In this document: positions 9,871 through 17,980 of the stretch, one piece after another
How positions within the stretch are numbered: position 1 is the first letter of the stretch
How the letters are laid out: each line of letters starts with the position of its first letter
Source of the DNA: Myxococcales bacterium
Lineage (GTDB): Bacteria > Myxococcota_A > Polyangia > Polyangiales > Polyangiaceae
Length of the DNA stretch: 33,084 nucleotides
Assembly (NCBI GenBank): GCA_013297655.1
Contig: JAAFHV010000085.1
Coordinates: 1 to 33,084, forward strand
Direction: 5' to 3'
Program-made: the position numbers and the translations under genes
Notes under the pieces: model-generated
The model's database searches: none
What the model was told of the DNA's origin: nothing
The model's input: only the letters and a program-made list of their open reading frames with translations

Positions 9871-10041
9871 TGGCGGGCCCCTCCCGAACTCGGCGTCGTT
9901 CCGCACGGTGACTTGCACCGCAATGCGCGCCTTCCACGCCCGTGAGAACGACACCGCGCGAGAACGACGTCCCTCAAACAGCGGGCACCTCCCACCAGCG
10001 CCCAAAAGCCGCACGCACCACCGTGCCCCGGAGAGGCCCTC

Positions 10042-10138
10042 GAGAGCCGAGAGCCGAGAACCGAGACGCGAGAGCCGAGAGCCGAGAACCGAGACGCGAG
10101 AGCCGAGAGCCGAGAGCCGAGAACCGAGAGCCGAGAGG
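10042..10138. repeat. Heptanucleotide array, about 14 units
   Basis: Fourteen 7-bp units of the forms GAGAGCC, GAGAACC and GAGACGC. The order GAGAGCC-GAGAGCC-GAGAACC-GAGACGC occurs twice in a row (10042-10069 and 10070-10097), giving a 28-bp higher-order period. The remaining units are a variant of the same pattern. Noncoding. Confidence 0.92.
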
Positions 10139-10501
10139 CAGCGACGGGGCGTCGCTTGGCAACGTGATCTTCCTCGAGAGGCACGAGGCGACGCGCGCGG
10201 GCTCCGACAGACGCAGCAATCCATGTGGAACGCCCGCGCCCGCGCTTCGCGCTGGCCCCGACCGCACTGCACGCGCTTTTTCCAAGTGTGTCCGCGCATT
10301 TACGGACTGCTTGATCCGGCCGCCGGCGCATGTGTTTGACGCTGCGCTGACACCCGTATCTTCCTACAGCTTCGTGGCCGACCTCGCATGCACTGCACCT
10401 GCGGCGCGGGCGCCAACAGTCGCGCGGCGTGCACCGCGGGCGGTTGCGCAGCGTCGCCCTCGCGCGCGCGGAGCGGGCCTTTCGGCGCGCAGCGGCGAGG
10501 C

Positions 10502-11452
10502 TTACTTCGCGGGTTGGGACTTGTTGATCTCGGCGGTGACCAACTGGGCGAGGGCGCAGTTGTTCACTTGGCGCTTCATCGCGGCGCGGGTGTCCGAGTC
10601 CATCGTGTGGGCTTCGCCGGCCATGAAGAACTGCCCCTCGACGTCGCGACGGAGACGCAAGAGCACCTCTTTGTTCTTGAGGTTCACGACGACGACGCGG
10701 GCAGGGTGCGGGAGGGCTTGGAGCTCTTCTCCCGTTGGTACGCCGGCGTCGGCTTGGGCCTTCGCTTCGGGGGTGTCCTCGTCGAGCACCAGCATGAAAA
10801 ACTGAGCCCGCTTCACGATCTCGACCGCGATCGGGATCTCGTTCACTTGCGCCTTGTCGTACTGCTGCTGGAAGACGCGCAGACGCATGTCGTTCTCGGC
10901 GCCCTTCACCTCCGCGACCCAACCGTCGTCGAGCACGCGCGCGGCCGCGTAGGCACGGTGGAGGTTCCAGGGGCGCTCCTCGGAGGCTCCCGCGTCGCCC
11001 TCGGGCATCGGGCGGCCCTTGAGGAGGCACGCGCAGAAGGAGTCGCGCTGGGAGTCGGCGGCGGCGAGGCGAAGAGATTCGGCCGTCTTCGCTTGGTCGA
11101 CACGGAGACGAAGGTAAATGCCAGGCAGCGCCCTGAAATCCCAGGAGGCGAGCTCGGGCTTCACGACCTCGGGGAGCACGCTGCGCGCGTTCTCCAGGGC
11201 GACCGCCTCGATGCCGTCGCGGAGGGGCGCCCACTCTTTGCCGACGGTCTCGGCGGCGGCGCGTTGCTTCTTCAAGAGATCGGCGCGCGCCGTCTCGAGC
11301 TCACGGCTCGACGAAAAGTAGGCGATCCCGAGCACGACGAGGAGCCCCGCTCCGACGAGGAGAAAGAACATACCGGTGGGCTTGCCGAACTTGCTCGCCT
11401 TGCGCTCTTCGCGCAACACCGCGACCGACTTCAGACCTCGTTCTCGTTCCAT
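10502..11452 (-). CDS. Membrane-anchored protein of unknown function
   Basis: A 316-residue protein. The ATG at 11452 (MERERGLKSVAVL) is chosen because CGGAG lies about 7 nt upstream; a longer open frame would add 28 Arg-rich residues. A basic cytoplasmic segment is followed by one transmembrane helix near residues 28-46 (MFFLLVGAGLLVVLGIAYF), then a coiled-coil-like stretch (SRELETARADLLKKQRAA) and an extracytoplasmic domain with two nearby cysteines (SFCACLL) and one near the C-terminus (NNCALAQ). I do not recognise the domain. It lies downstream of an ExbB-ExbD-ExbD set on the same strand, but a terminator stands between them, so co-function is only suggested by position. Confidence 0.8.
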   Translation of the reverse strand: MERERGLKSVAVLREERKASKFGKPTGMFFLLVGAGLLVVLGIAYFSSSRELETARADLLKKQRAAAETVGKEWAPLRDGIEAVALENARSVLPEVVKPELASWDFRALPGIYLRLRVDQAKTAESLRLAAADSQRDSFCACLLKGRPMPEGDAGASEERPWNLHRAYAAARVLDDGWVAEVKGAENDMRLRVFQQQYDKAQVNEIPIAVEIVKRAQFFMLVLDEDTPEAKAQADAGVPTGEELQALPHPARVVVVNLKNKEVLLRLRRDVEGQFFMAGEAHTMDSDTRAAMKRQVNNCALAQLVTAEINKSQPAK

Positions 11453-11572
11453 TGCTCGCTCCGGACAGCGCCGCCCCCGTGAGGTTTCGCGCGCGCGTCG
11501 AATTTCGTTCCGCCTCGAATCAGGTGCAACGTGCACGCATACCGAGGGCGCGCGCCCGAAGGGTCGAAGCGC

Positions 11573-11610
11573 AAAAAAGGAAACAGCCGCCAGGGATCCC
11601 CGAGCGGCTG
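11573..11610 (-). terminator. Rho-independent terminator of the left ExbB/ExbD module
   Basis: On the minus strand, CAGCCGC (11610-11604) pairs with GCGGCTG (11590-11584) around a 13-nt loop, and TTTCCTTTTTT follows directly. It lies about 75 bp past the last exbD stop and about 120 bp before the next minus-strand start. It should separate the module from the gene at 10502-11452. Confidence 0.85.
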
Positions 11611-11685
11611 CGTGTCGCTGTTACTCAGCGTCCTCAAAGTACGTGCGCATCGTCTTCCCTCGCGGGAGCGGCACCCGTCAGTACG

Positions 11686-12225
11686 TCACTTGGTCTTCGG
11701 GATCATGTTCACCATGAAGCTCACGTTCGGATAGCCGGCAAAAGCGGCCGTCTGGAACACGCTCTTCACGACGATCGCGGGCACGTCTTGGTCGACCTGG
11801 AGGACGACGACGCCGGGAAACTCTTTGCCCGGGTGGAGCTGCTTCCAGAGCTCGCGCTTGCCCTTGAGCACGTTGAAGAGCTCGTCGATGCGCTGGAGGC
11901 GCTTGGAGTCTTCGATCGCGCGGGTGTTGCCCGCGAGGTTGCCGTCCACCAGGATTTGGCTTCCGGCGATGCCCACCATCGGGGCGTCGATCATGTCGAG
12001 GGTGTTCTCCGCCTTGGGGAGATTCACGCCCTTGGCCACGGTGGTCTCACCGGAGGCGCTGAACGTCATGAGGAGGAACACCACCGTCACGACGAGGAAG
12101 TCGATCATGCTGGTGAGAGAGAGCGCCGCACCCACCGCGCGTCGTCCGCCGCCCGTCACCTTGTGCTGGACGAACTTGAGCGGCACGGCGTGCATGAGGC
12201 GACGGCCAGGCTTGTGAATGGTCAT
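11686..12225 (-). CDS. ExbD/TolR-type biopolymer transport protein (left module, second)
   Basis: A 179-residue protein of the ExbD/TolR family, the peptidoglycan-side partner of an ExbB/TolQ proton channel. A basic N-terminus is followed by one transmembrane helix (SLTSMIDFLVVTVVFLLMTF) carrying the conserved proton-path Asp at residue 42, then a periplasmic domain with the usual late segment VVLQVDQDVPAIVVKSVFQTA. Its ATG is 12 nt after the stop of the preceding exbD, so the two are one operon. It ends VNMIPKTK and is followed by a strong terminator. The long, loop-rich periplasmic part is larger than in E. coli ExbD (141 residues). Confidence 0.88.
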   Translation of the reverse strand: MTIHKPGRRLMHAVPLKFVQHKVTGGGRRAVGAALSLTSMIDFLVVTVVFLLMTFSASGETTVAKGVNLPKAENTLDMIDAPMVGIAGSQILVDGNLAGNTRAIEDSKRLQRIDELFNVLKGKRELWKQLHPGKEFPGVVVLQVDQDVPAIVVKSVFQTAAFAGYPNVSFMVNMIPKTK

Positions 12226-12237
12226 GGCTCGGAATCC

Positions 12238-12810
12238 TCAGTTGACCGCGAAGGTGACGTTGAACGAGGGCACCTTTTCGGCCTTGCCGCCGACGGTGTA
12301 GTCACGCTTCGCGCGGTAAATCGCGTCGATCACGCCGACGATGTAGACGTAGGGAACTTCGTTGTCGCAGTGGAGCACGGCCTGGTCGAACTTCTTGTCC
12401 GAGCCTTCGCGGTGCGTCCCGGTGGTCTTCCACTCTTGCTCGATCTTCTCGGCGAGCTCGGGGAAACGGATCACCTTGGTGGCGCCCTCTTTCACGAGGT
12501 TGTCTTTGCGGGGCACGTCGGTCGTGTTGATGACCGTGCCGCCTTGCTTCCAAACGAGCTTGAACACGTTCGGATCGTTCATGTGGACGTGAAGCTGCTT
12601 CTCGGGCTCGACGTTCACTTGCTCGTCCGGGCGCGGAGGACCGGGCACCTGCGCGTCTGCGTTGAGGCGCGCCATCTGCGACCAAACGGCCGTGATGAGC
12701 AAGAACGAGATGGTCACCATGAGGAGGTCGATGAACGGGATCATATTGACCTCCGAGTCGGTCGACCTACGACCACCATTTCCACCACCGCCGACGTCTA
12801 CTCCGCCCAT
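12238..12810 (-). CDS. ExbD/TolR-type biopolymer transport protein (left module, first)
   Basis: A 190-residue ExbD-family protein. I place the start at the ATG at 12810 (MGGVDVGGGGNGG) because GGTGGAG lies just upstream and because the short Gly-rich cytoplasmic tail then leads directly to the membrane helix. An in-frame ATG at 12894 would add 28 residues but has no ribosome binding site. The helix VNMIPFIDLLMVTISFLLIT carries the conserved Asp at residue 28. The periplasmic domain has the typical DNEVPYVYIVGVIDAIYRA segment. It lies between exbB (133-bp gap) and the second exbD (12-bp gap). Confidence 0.87.
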   Translation of the reverse strand: MGGVDVGGGGNGGRRSTDSEVNMIPFIDLLMVTISFLLITAVWSQMARLNADAQVPGPPRPDEQVNVEPEKQLHVHMNDPNVFKLVWKQGGTVINTTDVPRKDNLVKEGATKVIRFPELAEKIEQEWKTTGTHREGSDKKFDQAVLHCDNEVPYVYIVGVIDAIYRAKRDYTVGGKAEKVPSFNVTFAVN

Positions 12811-12943
12811 GATGCTGCTCCACCGATACTTGCTTTGAGGCTCGAGAGCCACGGCGCGCCGTGACCCTCGTTCCTTGATGGCTTGGCTAAACATTGGGGG
12901 AGCGACCCGTGCATCCTGCACGCGTCGCTCACCCGGCGTGACC

Positions 12944-13588
12944 TCACGCGGTGAGGTTCACCTTCTGGCGGTTCGTCACCACGAGGTTGAGCACTTGCAC
13001 GCTCGCCTCGTTGATGTCGTCCTCGAGCTGCTGGGTCTTGCCGTTGAGGACGGCGAACCCGATGAGGCCGATGAGGGCGACGACGAGACCGAACGCGGTG
13101 CACGCCATGGCCTCCGAGATGCCTTCCGCGAGGATGCGGGCTTTCTGGCTGGGGTCGACGCTCTCGCCGGACACCGCGCCGAAGCTGGTGATGAGACCGA
13201 CGACGGTGCCGAGGAGGCCCGAGAGCATGGAGAGGTTCGCCATGAGGGCGAGGTAGCCGGTGCGCTTTGCGATCTTGGGGATCTCGCGGAGGGCGGCTTC
13301 GTCCATCGCGGCCTGGACTTCTTCGTCCGGGCGGTTGACCTTCACGAGGCCCGCTTGAACGATACGCGCGAGGGGCGCGTTCGCGGCGGAGCACATCTTG
13401 ACGGCCTTGGCGACGTCGCCCGCGAGGATGCACTTCTGCATCGTGGCGAGGAAGACGTCTTTGTTAATCGAGGAGCCGTACAGGTAGATGGCCCGCTCGA
13501 TGATGATGCCGATCGTAACCATGGACCAGAAGAGGATGACCCACATCATCTTCCCGCCCATCTGAAACTGCTTCCACAAGCCAGCCAT
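12944..13588 (-). CDS. ExbB/TolQ/MotA-family proton channel (left module)
   Basis: A 214-residue inner-membrane protein. The first helix is near residues 13-33 (MMWVILFWSMVTIGIIIERA). The channel domain has the family pattern SMLSGLLGTVVGLITSFGAV in the second helix and GISEAMACTAFGLVVALIGL in the third, with the pore-lining Thr residues in place. GGAGG lies 7 nt before the ATG. It should conduct protons and drive the two ExbD partners encoded after it. No TonB, TolA or outer-membrane receptor is nearby, so the output of the motor is unknown. The closest named layout is AglR of the Myxococcus gliding motor; TonB-type energising is the alternative. Confidence 0.92.
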   Translation of the reverse strand: MAGLWKQFQMGGKMMWVILFWSMVTIGIIIERAIYLYGSSINKDVFLATMQKCILAGDVAKAVKMCSAANAPLARIVQAGLVKVNRPDEEVQAAMDEAALREIPKIAKRTGYLALMANLSMLSGLLGTVVGLITSFGAVSGESVDPSQKARILAEGISEAMACTAFGLVVALIGLIGFAVLNGKTQQLEDDINEASVQVLNLVVTNRQKVNLTA

Positions 13589-13637
13589 CTGTATCCTCCA
13601 CTCGGGGCGGCCTGTCGCCGCGTTCTTTCGACCGTGT

Positions 13638-13661
13638 ACGCCGCGGGAAAAACCGCGGCGT
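13638..13661 (-). promoter_or_regulatory. Hairpin in the leader of the left exbB
   Basis: A perfect 9-bp stem (13638-13646 with 13653-13661, CGCCGCGG core) closes a 6-nt A-rich loop. It lies about 50 bp before the exbB ATG, on the leader side. There is no T-run on the minus strand, so it is not a simple terminator; its role is unknown. Confidence 0.4.
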
Positions 13662-14412
13662 CGCTCGTTAACTCTTCACCCGCAAGAACTACGAAACCCC
13701 AGTTCCGGTCGTCCGGCGCGAGCGCGACGGGACGTTATCCGAACGGGGAGAGACGATGCAAGAACACTCTTCACGAGGGCCCCACACGACCTCAGGGCGC
13801 GCAGAATTGCCGGTAGGACGCCTCCCGTCAACAGGACTTTGGGAAAAATATCCAGCACATATCATCTTCGAGGGGTGTCAAAAAATTACACTTGATCCAC
13901 CCGAACGCGCGGGCAGTGACTCACGTTGAGCCAGGGTCATAAGCCCCCAAATTGCGTCGAATCGCACGCCGTCCGAGGCTCGTCCGGGTCCCCCCTCTTT
14001 ACGTAGCCCTCATCGGTCCTCTCCTCGTCGCGCAGGTCGCGCTCCGGTCGGCGCGCGACGGACCGTTTTTTCGTCGTGGTGGGTCGCGAACACCGTCGGG
14101 GGCTCGTCGACGCTCATGTCCTCGACGACGGAGACACGGAGCGGACCGCCCACGCGCCCGACTCGCTCGAACGAACAGCGCGGCGCTCGTTTGCTCGCGG
14201 GGCCGAATGGCGCCGTGAACGCGGTACGAAAGCTCACGATCTCGAGCGCATCGGCGCCTCGCGACGAACGGGCGACGAAATCGTAGGAAAAAAACCGCGG
14301 CGCGACGACGTTGACTTCGCCGATCCAAGGCCTGTATCGTCGCGAATGAATAGAAGGCGTGGCTTGCGTGGCCGTACCTGCGAACGCTCGATGGTTCGCA
14401 CTTTCTTCGCAA

Positions 14413-14441
14413 TTCAAAGGCTCGCGCCGAGCGGTTCTAAA
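14413..14441 (+). promoter_or_regulatory. Candidate promoter of the right ExbB/ExbD module
   Basis: TTCAAA (14413-14418) and TCTAAA (14436-14441) are separated by exactly 17 bp, each matching four of six sigma70-type consensus bases. The exbB ATG is about 100 bp downstream. Confidence 0.35.
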
Positions 14442-14543
14442 CGTTTCTCTACGGTCTTGGTTCGCGAAGCAGGTCGGCTCGGTCCGCGTGGCTCATTCGC
14501 CGCGCGGCACCACCAAGCAAGGTTTTAGAAAGGAGCATCGGGG

Positions 14544-15233
14544 ATGTTCGTTGCGCTTTTGAGTGAAGGTAAGGCTGCTGCAGGCGGTGGCGGCAACAGC
14601 TTGATGGAGGCGTTCAAGGAGAACCCCGTCTTTCTTTCGTTCAACTTGGTGGTCAGCGCCATCGTGCTCGCGGTCGTCATCGAGCGCGCGGTGTTCCAGC
14701 TAGGTAAGTACCGCGTGAACTCGAAGGAGTTCTTCGCTCAGATCAAGAAGCTCGTTACGGCGGGCAACATCGATCGAGCGATCAAGCTGTGCGACGCCGG
14801 TGACTTTCCCACCCTCCAGCTCGTGAAGGCTGGCCTCACGAACGCGAGCAAAGGTCCGGACGAGATCGACGCGGCGATGAGCGAGAAGATCGGCGAGCTC
14901 AAGCCCGCGGTCGAGAAACGCATCGGCGCCCTCTGGTCGCTCGCGAACATCGCGACCCTCATCGGCCTGCTCGGCACGGTCGTCGGTCTCATTCACACGT
15001 TCGGCGCCGTCTCGGACCCGAACCTCTCGGCAGCGGATCGTCAGCGCGTGCTCGCGAACGGTATCGCCGAGGCGATGTACAACACCGCGATGGGCCTCGG
15101 CATCGCCGTCACGTGCATGATCGCGCACTTGATTCTTCACCAGCGCGCGAAGAACATTCAGCACGATCTCGACGCTACGCAGGAGCGTGTCTTCAACCTC
15201 CTCACGATCCAAACCCGCTCCGGCAACTTCTGA
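14544..15233 (+). CDS. ExbB/TolQ/MotA-family proton channel (right module)
   Basis: A 229-residue inner-membrane channel subunit, a clear paralogue of the divergently encoded ExbB. A Gly-rich start (AAAGGGGNSLMEAF) is followed by a first helix LSFNLVVSAIVLAVVIERAV. The cytoplasmic domain has AGNIDRAIKLCDAGDFP. The channel helices are ANIATLIGLLGTVVGLIHTF and NGIAEAMYNTAMGLGIAVTC, with the conserved Gly-rich and Thr positions. GAAAGGAG lies 7 nt before the ATG. The exbD start is 21 nt after its stop. Function: proton flow coupled to work on the envelope; the partner outside the module is not visible. Confidence 0.92.
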   Translation: MFVALLSEGKAAAGGGGNSLMEAFKENPVFLSFNLVVSAIVLAVVIERAVFQLGKYRVNSKEFFAQIKKLVTAGNIDRAIKLCDAGDFPTLQLVKAGLTNASKGPDEIDAAMSEKIGELKPAVEKRIGALWSLANIATLIGLLGTVVGLIHTFGAVSDPNLSAADRQRVLANGIAEAMYNTAMGLGIAVTCMIAHLILHQRAKNIQHDLDATQERVFNLLTIQTRSGNF

Positions 15234-15254
15234 GCGCGGGACGGGAGCCCCATC

Positions 15255-15830
15255 ATGGCGGAGACCGAAAAGCTCTCGGCGAGTCAGCGGGCGAAGGTTC
15301 GCCGGCTTTCCGCGCCGAAAGAGCTCGCGCCTGACGAAGAGGGCGGTGAGCTCAACATCGTCCCGTTCCTCGATATCGTCACGAACGTCCTCATGTTCGT
15401 GCTCGCTACCGTGAGCGTGACGTTCACGGCTACGATCGACAGCTATCCCCCGCGAGCGGGCGGAGGAGCCGGCCGTACGCCCACCACGAAGACCCTCAGC
15501 CTCACGGTGATCATCGTGAACGAGGGCTTCAGCATCAAAGCGAGCGGCGGCAACGTCGCTCCCGGCTGCAGCGACACGGGCCCCGGCATCGCGATCCCGA
15601 AGAAGGGCAACGACTACGACTTCGAGGGCCTCCGCGACTGCGCGGCGAAGCTCAAGTCCGCGGCGCCCGAGTTCGAGTCCGAAGAGCAGGTCACCATCAG
15701 CGCGAACCCGAACATCCCCTACCAGTTGGTCATCGGCGCGATCGACTACCTGCGCGAGGTCCCCAACCCGAACGATCCCCAGAAGCCGAGGCGCCTCTTT
15801 CCAGAGGTCAACTTCGGTCTGGCGCGCTGA
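15255..15830 (+). CDS. ExbD/TolR-type biopolymer transport protein (right module, first)
   Basis: A 191-residue ExbD-family protein. The N-terminal 33 residues are charged and cytoplasmic. The membrane helix LNIVPFLDIVTNVLMFVLAT carries the conserved Asp at residue 40; this is followed by a periplasmic domain with two cysteines (PGCSDTG, LRDCAAK) and the family-typical ISANPNIPYQLVIGAIDYLR. GGGAG lies just upstream of the ATG. Ten bases separate its stop from the next exbD start. The two cysteines may form a disulfide in the periplasm (inference). Confidence 0.88.
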   Translation: MAETEKLSASQRAKVRRLSAPKELAPDEEGGELNIVPFLDIVTNVLMFVLATVSVTFTATIDSYPPRAGGGAGRTPTTKTLSLTVIIVNEGFSIKASGGNVAPGCSDTGPGIAIPKKGNDYDFEGLRDCAAKLKSAAPEFESEEQVTISANPNIPYQLVIGAIDYLREVPNPNDPQKPRRLFPEVNFGLAR

Positions 15831-15841
15831 GGACCGCCACC

Positions 15842-16456
15842 ATGGCCAACCAGCCCCCCCCGCAAGCAAAACCGGCATCCACGCGCGCCCCGCAAAAGCA
15901 GGCGAGCATGGCCACGTACAAGCGTGAGCTGCGCAAGCAGATCAAGAAGCGCGCGGCAGAGCCGGAGATCAACTTCCTCAACATCACGGCGATGCTGGAC
16001 ATGATGACCATCATCCTCGTGTTCTTGCTGAAGAGCATGAGCGCGCAGTCGGCGTCGCTCCCGAAGTCGCAAGACCTCACGATGCCGAACAGCCTCCTCA
16101 CCACGGAGGCCTCGCAAGAGGGCCTCGCCGTGCTCGTCTCCAAGTCGAGCATCGTGGTGGACGACGCCGAGGTTTGCAAAGTGCCCGCCGACGCCACCCA
16201 CGGCGTCGAGGCGAAGTACAAGCGCTCCGGTCCGAACGACCTCTTCATTCAGCCCCTCGCCGCGCAGCTCCAACAGTGGCGCGAACGCGATCGTCAGATT
16301 CGCCTCGCGACTGGCAAAGACGCCAACGCGAGCGAAGCGATCCTCATCGTGGACAAGGACACGCCCTACCGTCTGCTCGTGGAGGTTCTCTTCACGCTCG
16401 GGCAAAGCGAGTTCGCCAAGTTCCACCTGATGGTCATGCAGGCGCCGAAGAAGTAA
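15842..16456 (+). CDS. ExbD/TolR-type biopolymer transport protein (right module, second)
   Basis: A 204-residue ExbD-family protein. A long Pro/Ala- and Lys/Arg-rich cytoplasmic tail (about 40 residues, with KRELRKQIKKR) is followed by the helix INFLNITAMLDMMTIILVFL, with the conserved Asp at residue 53. The periplasmic domain ends with the typical LIVDKDTPYRLLVEVLFTLG. GAGGA overlaps the stop of the preceding gene and acts as ribosome binding site. It is the last gene of the right module, followed by a hairpin. Confidence 0.88.
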   Translation: MANQPPPQAKPASTRAPQKQASMATYKRELRKQIKKRAAEPEINFLNITAMLDMMTIILVFLLKSMSAQSASLPKSQDLTMPNSLLTTEASQEGLAVLVSKSSIVVDDAEVCKVPADATHGVEAKYKRSGPNDLFIQPLAAQLQQWRERDRQIRLATGKDANASEAILIVDKDTPYRLLVEVLFTLGQSEFAKFHLMVMQAPKK

Positions 16457-17045
16457 CGGCGCGCAACCCGCACGCACGCAGCGCCTCGAGGGACACCTCG
16501 AGGCGTTCGTCCTTTCGAAGCACCACACGCCGCGACGCCCTCCCTTCCCGCCCCCGGCTTCTTCGCTCTCCGCTTCTTTGCTCGCGCTCTCCGCTTGTTC
16601 CGTCGTCACGCCTCGCTCGTCCCGGAGCGTGCCGCGGCCCCCACGAGGCTTCGGCTCGCCCCGCGTTTCCTCCCGCCGCGCGCTTCTCGTCTCGCGGCCA
16701 GCGGTCTGGTCGCGCGCGCACGGGCCGTGAAACGGGCCCCGCTCCCTTCGGAACGTCGCTCCCGCGCGCGCGACGTCACGCATGCGCAGGGAGCTACGCG
16801 CTTCCTTTTTGGTCGTGACACGGCATAGAACGGGCCGGAAATGCGCAACGATGTTGGCGCGTTGCGGCTATCGGACGCGATGGTGTCGTCGAGGTGAGCT
16901 CCGCGAAAAATCGGAACGCGATCGGACATGACACCCTTGTCGTGCGTCCGTTCGTTCGCACCGTTTGGGACATCGTAAGCGCGACGTGACGAAGCGGCTC
17001 GGGGAGCCGCAAGCCGTTGCCATGCCGCGCACGAGGGGAGATCGC
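16457..17045. other. 589-bp gap between the ExbD gene and the YqiJ-like gene
   Basis: No gene I can support. It begins with a terminator-like hairpin (16492-16515) and contains a second 7-bp stem without a T-run (16844-16850 with 16860-16866). The rest is very GC-rich with Arg-rich open frames on both strands. Confidence 0.6.
16492..16524 (+). terminator. Likely terminator of the right ExbB/ExbD module
   Basis: A perfect 9-bp stem, CGCCTCGAG (16492-16500) with CTCGAGGCG (16507-16515), closes a 6-nt loop and is followed by TTCGTCCTTTC. The T content is moderate. It lies 36 bp after the last exbD stop. Confidence 0.65.
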
Positions 17046-17879
17046 ATGACTCTTCTAGGGTTCCTCTGCGCGTGGGCGAACACGCCTTTCGGCGTTGCGT
17101 TGGGCATCGCGCTCGTGTTCGCGGCGCTGTCGTGGAGCGGCGCGCTCTCGCTCTTTGCTGGCGGCGGCGACGACGCGGACGGAGACCACGAGGCCGATGG
17201 CGATCACGAGGCCGACGCGGACGGAGACCACGAAGCCGACGCGGATCACGACGCCGAAGATGGCGACGACGAAGAGGGCGACGACGAGGGCGACGAGCGC
17301 GGTGTGCTCGCGCACGTGCTCGCGCCGCTCGGCGTAGGGAAAGTGCCGCTCTCGGTCCTCTGGCAGTCGTTCGCGGTCGTGTTCGGGGTGACCGGGTACG
17401 CGGCGAACGTGCGCTACATCGCGCGCGGCGCGGTGCCCCTCGTGTCGCTCGCGTGGACCTTGCCGATCGCGTTCGTCGTCGCCTACGCGGTGGTCGCGAT
17501 GCTCGCGCGGATCCTCGCGCCGCTCTTCTCCACGGAGGCCTCGGAGGCGAGCTCGCGCTCCGATCTCCTGGGCCAGGTCGGGGTCGTCATCTCGTCGCAA
17601 GTGTCGGAGACGTTCGGCGAGGTGCGATTCCGCGAGAAAAATGGGCACGACGTGCGGGTCGTGTGCGCGCTCGACGAGGGGCTCCGACCGGCGCGCGAAG
17701 GCGAGAAGGTCGTGGTGGTGGGCGTGGACGTGGATACCAAGAAGATCCTGGTCGCGCCTCTGGACGCGTACGACGAGCCGCCTCCGCCTCCGCCTCCGCC
17801 TCCGCGTAACGCCGACGACGCCGCGAGCGCCGGGCCGGTCGTGACCCCCGAAGCGAGAGCCGCGCGCAAGTCCGCGTAG
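17046..17879 (+). CDS. YqiJ/NfeD-like OB-fold membrane protein, flotillin partner
   Basis: A 277-residue inner-membrane protein. Three helices are visible: FGVALGIALVFAALSWSGAL; VPLSVLWQSFAVVFGVTGYA; and a third around LAWTLPIAFVVAYAVVAMLA. Between the first two is a ~45-residue acidic His/Asp/Glu/Ala repeat (GDHEADADGDHEAD). The C-terminal part (GQVGVVISSQVSETFGEVRF to VVVVGVDVDTKKILVAPLD) fits an OB-fold as in YqiJ/NfeD proteins, then a run of nine prolines. The ATG at 17046 is chosen for GGGGAG 5 nt upstream. YqiJ-type proteins are known to be encoded next to flotillin YqiK, exactly as here. The acidic repeat may bind metal ions (inference). Confidence 0.85.
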   Translation: MTLLGFLCAWANTPFGVALGIALVFAALSWSGALSLFAGGGDDADGDHEADGDHEADADGDHEADADHDAEDGDDEEGDDEGDERGVLAHVLAPLGVGKVPLSVLWQSFAVVFGVTGYAANVRYIARGAVPLVSLAWTLPIAFVVAYAVVAMLARILAPLFSTEASEASSRSDLLGQVGVVISSQVSETFGEVRFREKNGHDVRVVCALDEGLRPAREGEKVVVVGVDVDTKKILVAPLDAYDEPPPPPPPPPRNADDAASAGPVVTPEARAARKSA

Positions 17880-17980
17880 CGACCGCGAAACTCCCATGTC
17901 CTGCTTCCCGTGCGCGCCTCCGCCCCGAGGTCGAGCTCGCGCGCGTCCACATTTCCAACCGAACAAGGAGACACAGAACC

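Larger units (their letters stand above)
9549..10501. other. 953-bp gene-free, repeat-rich region
   Basis: No convincing gene on either strand. It contains the ~112-bp tandem repeat (9615-9870) and the heptanucleotide array (10042-10138). A TTGACG/TATCTT pair (10336-10341 and 10357-10362, 15-bp spacing) looks promoter-like on the plus strand but leads to no gene. Open frames here change phase through the repeats and are low complexity. Confidence 0.7.
13589..14543. other. 955-bp divergent intergenic region between two ExbB modules
   Basis: No convincing gene: open frames on both strands give Arg-rich, domain-free sequence. The centre (about 13840-13895) is clearly more AT-rich than its surroundings and contains TGTCAA (13876-13881, a minus-strand TTGACA) without a well-spaced -10 box. 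It probably contains the divergent promoters and any shared operator. Confidence 0.6.

Noticed and set aside
10042-10138. Possible CRISPR array
   Set aside because: The repeat is a continuous 7-bp array without spacers, and no cas genes are present.
10388-10500. Cys-rich small peptide beginning MHCTCGAGA
   Set aside because: No ribosome binding site; the frame runs on into antisense of the membrane-protein gene.
12811-12894. Longer start for the first exbD of the left module
   Set aside because: No ribosome binding site before the ATG at 12894; the ATG at 12810 has one and gives the normal short cytoplasmic tail.
14076-14528. Possible 150-residue gene upstream of the right exbB
   Set aside because: Arg-rich, no domain or signal, poor start, and equally long frames on the other strand.
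14500-14530. Possible sigma54 promoter before the right exbB
   Set aside because: GG and GC are 9 bp apart rather than 10, and the remaining consensus bases are missing.
16606-16929. Possible minus-strand gene in the 16457-17045 gap
   Set aside because: Arg/Ala-rich composition typical of GC-driven open frames; no motif and no ribosome binding site.
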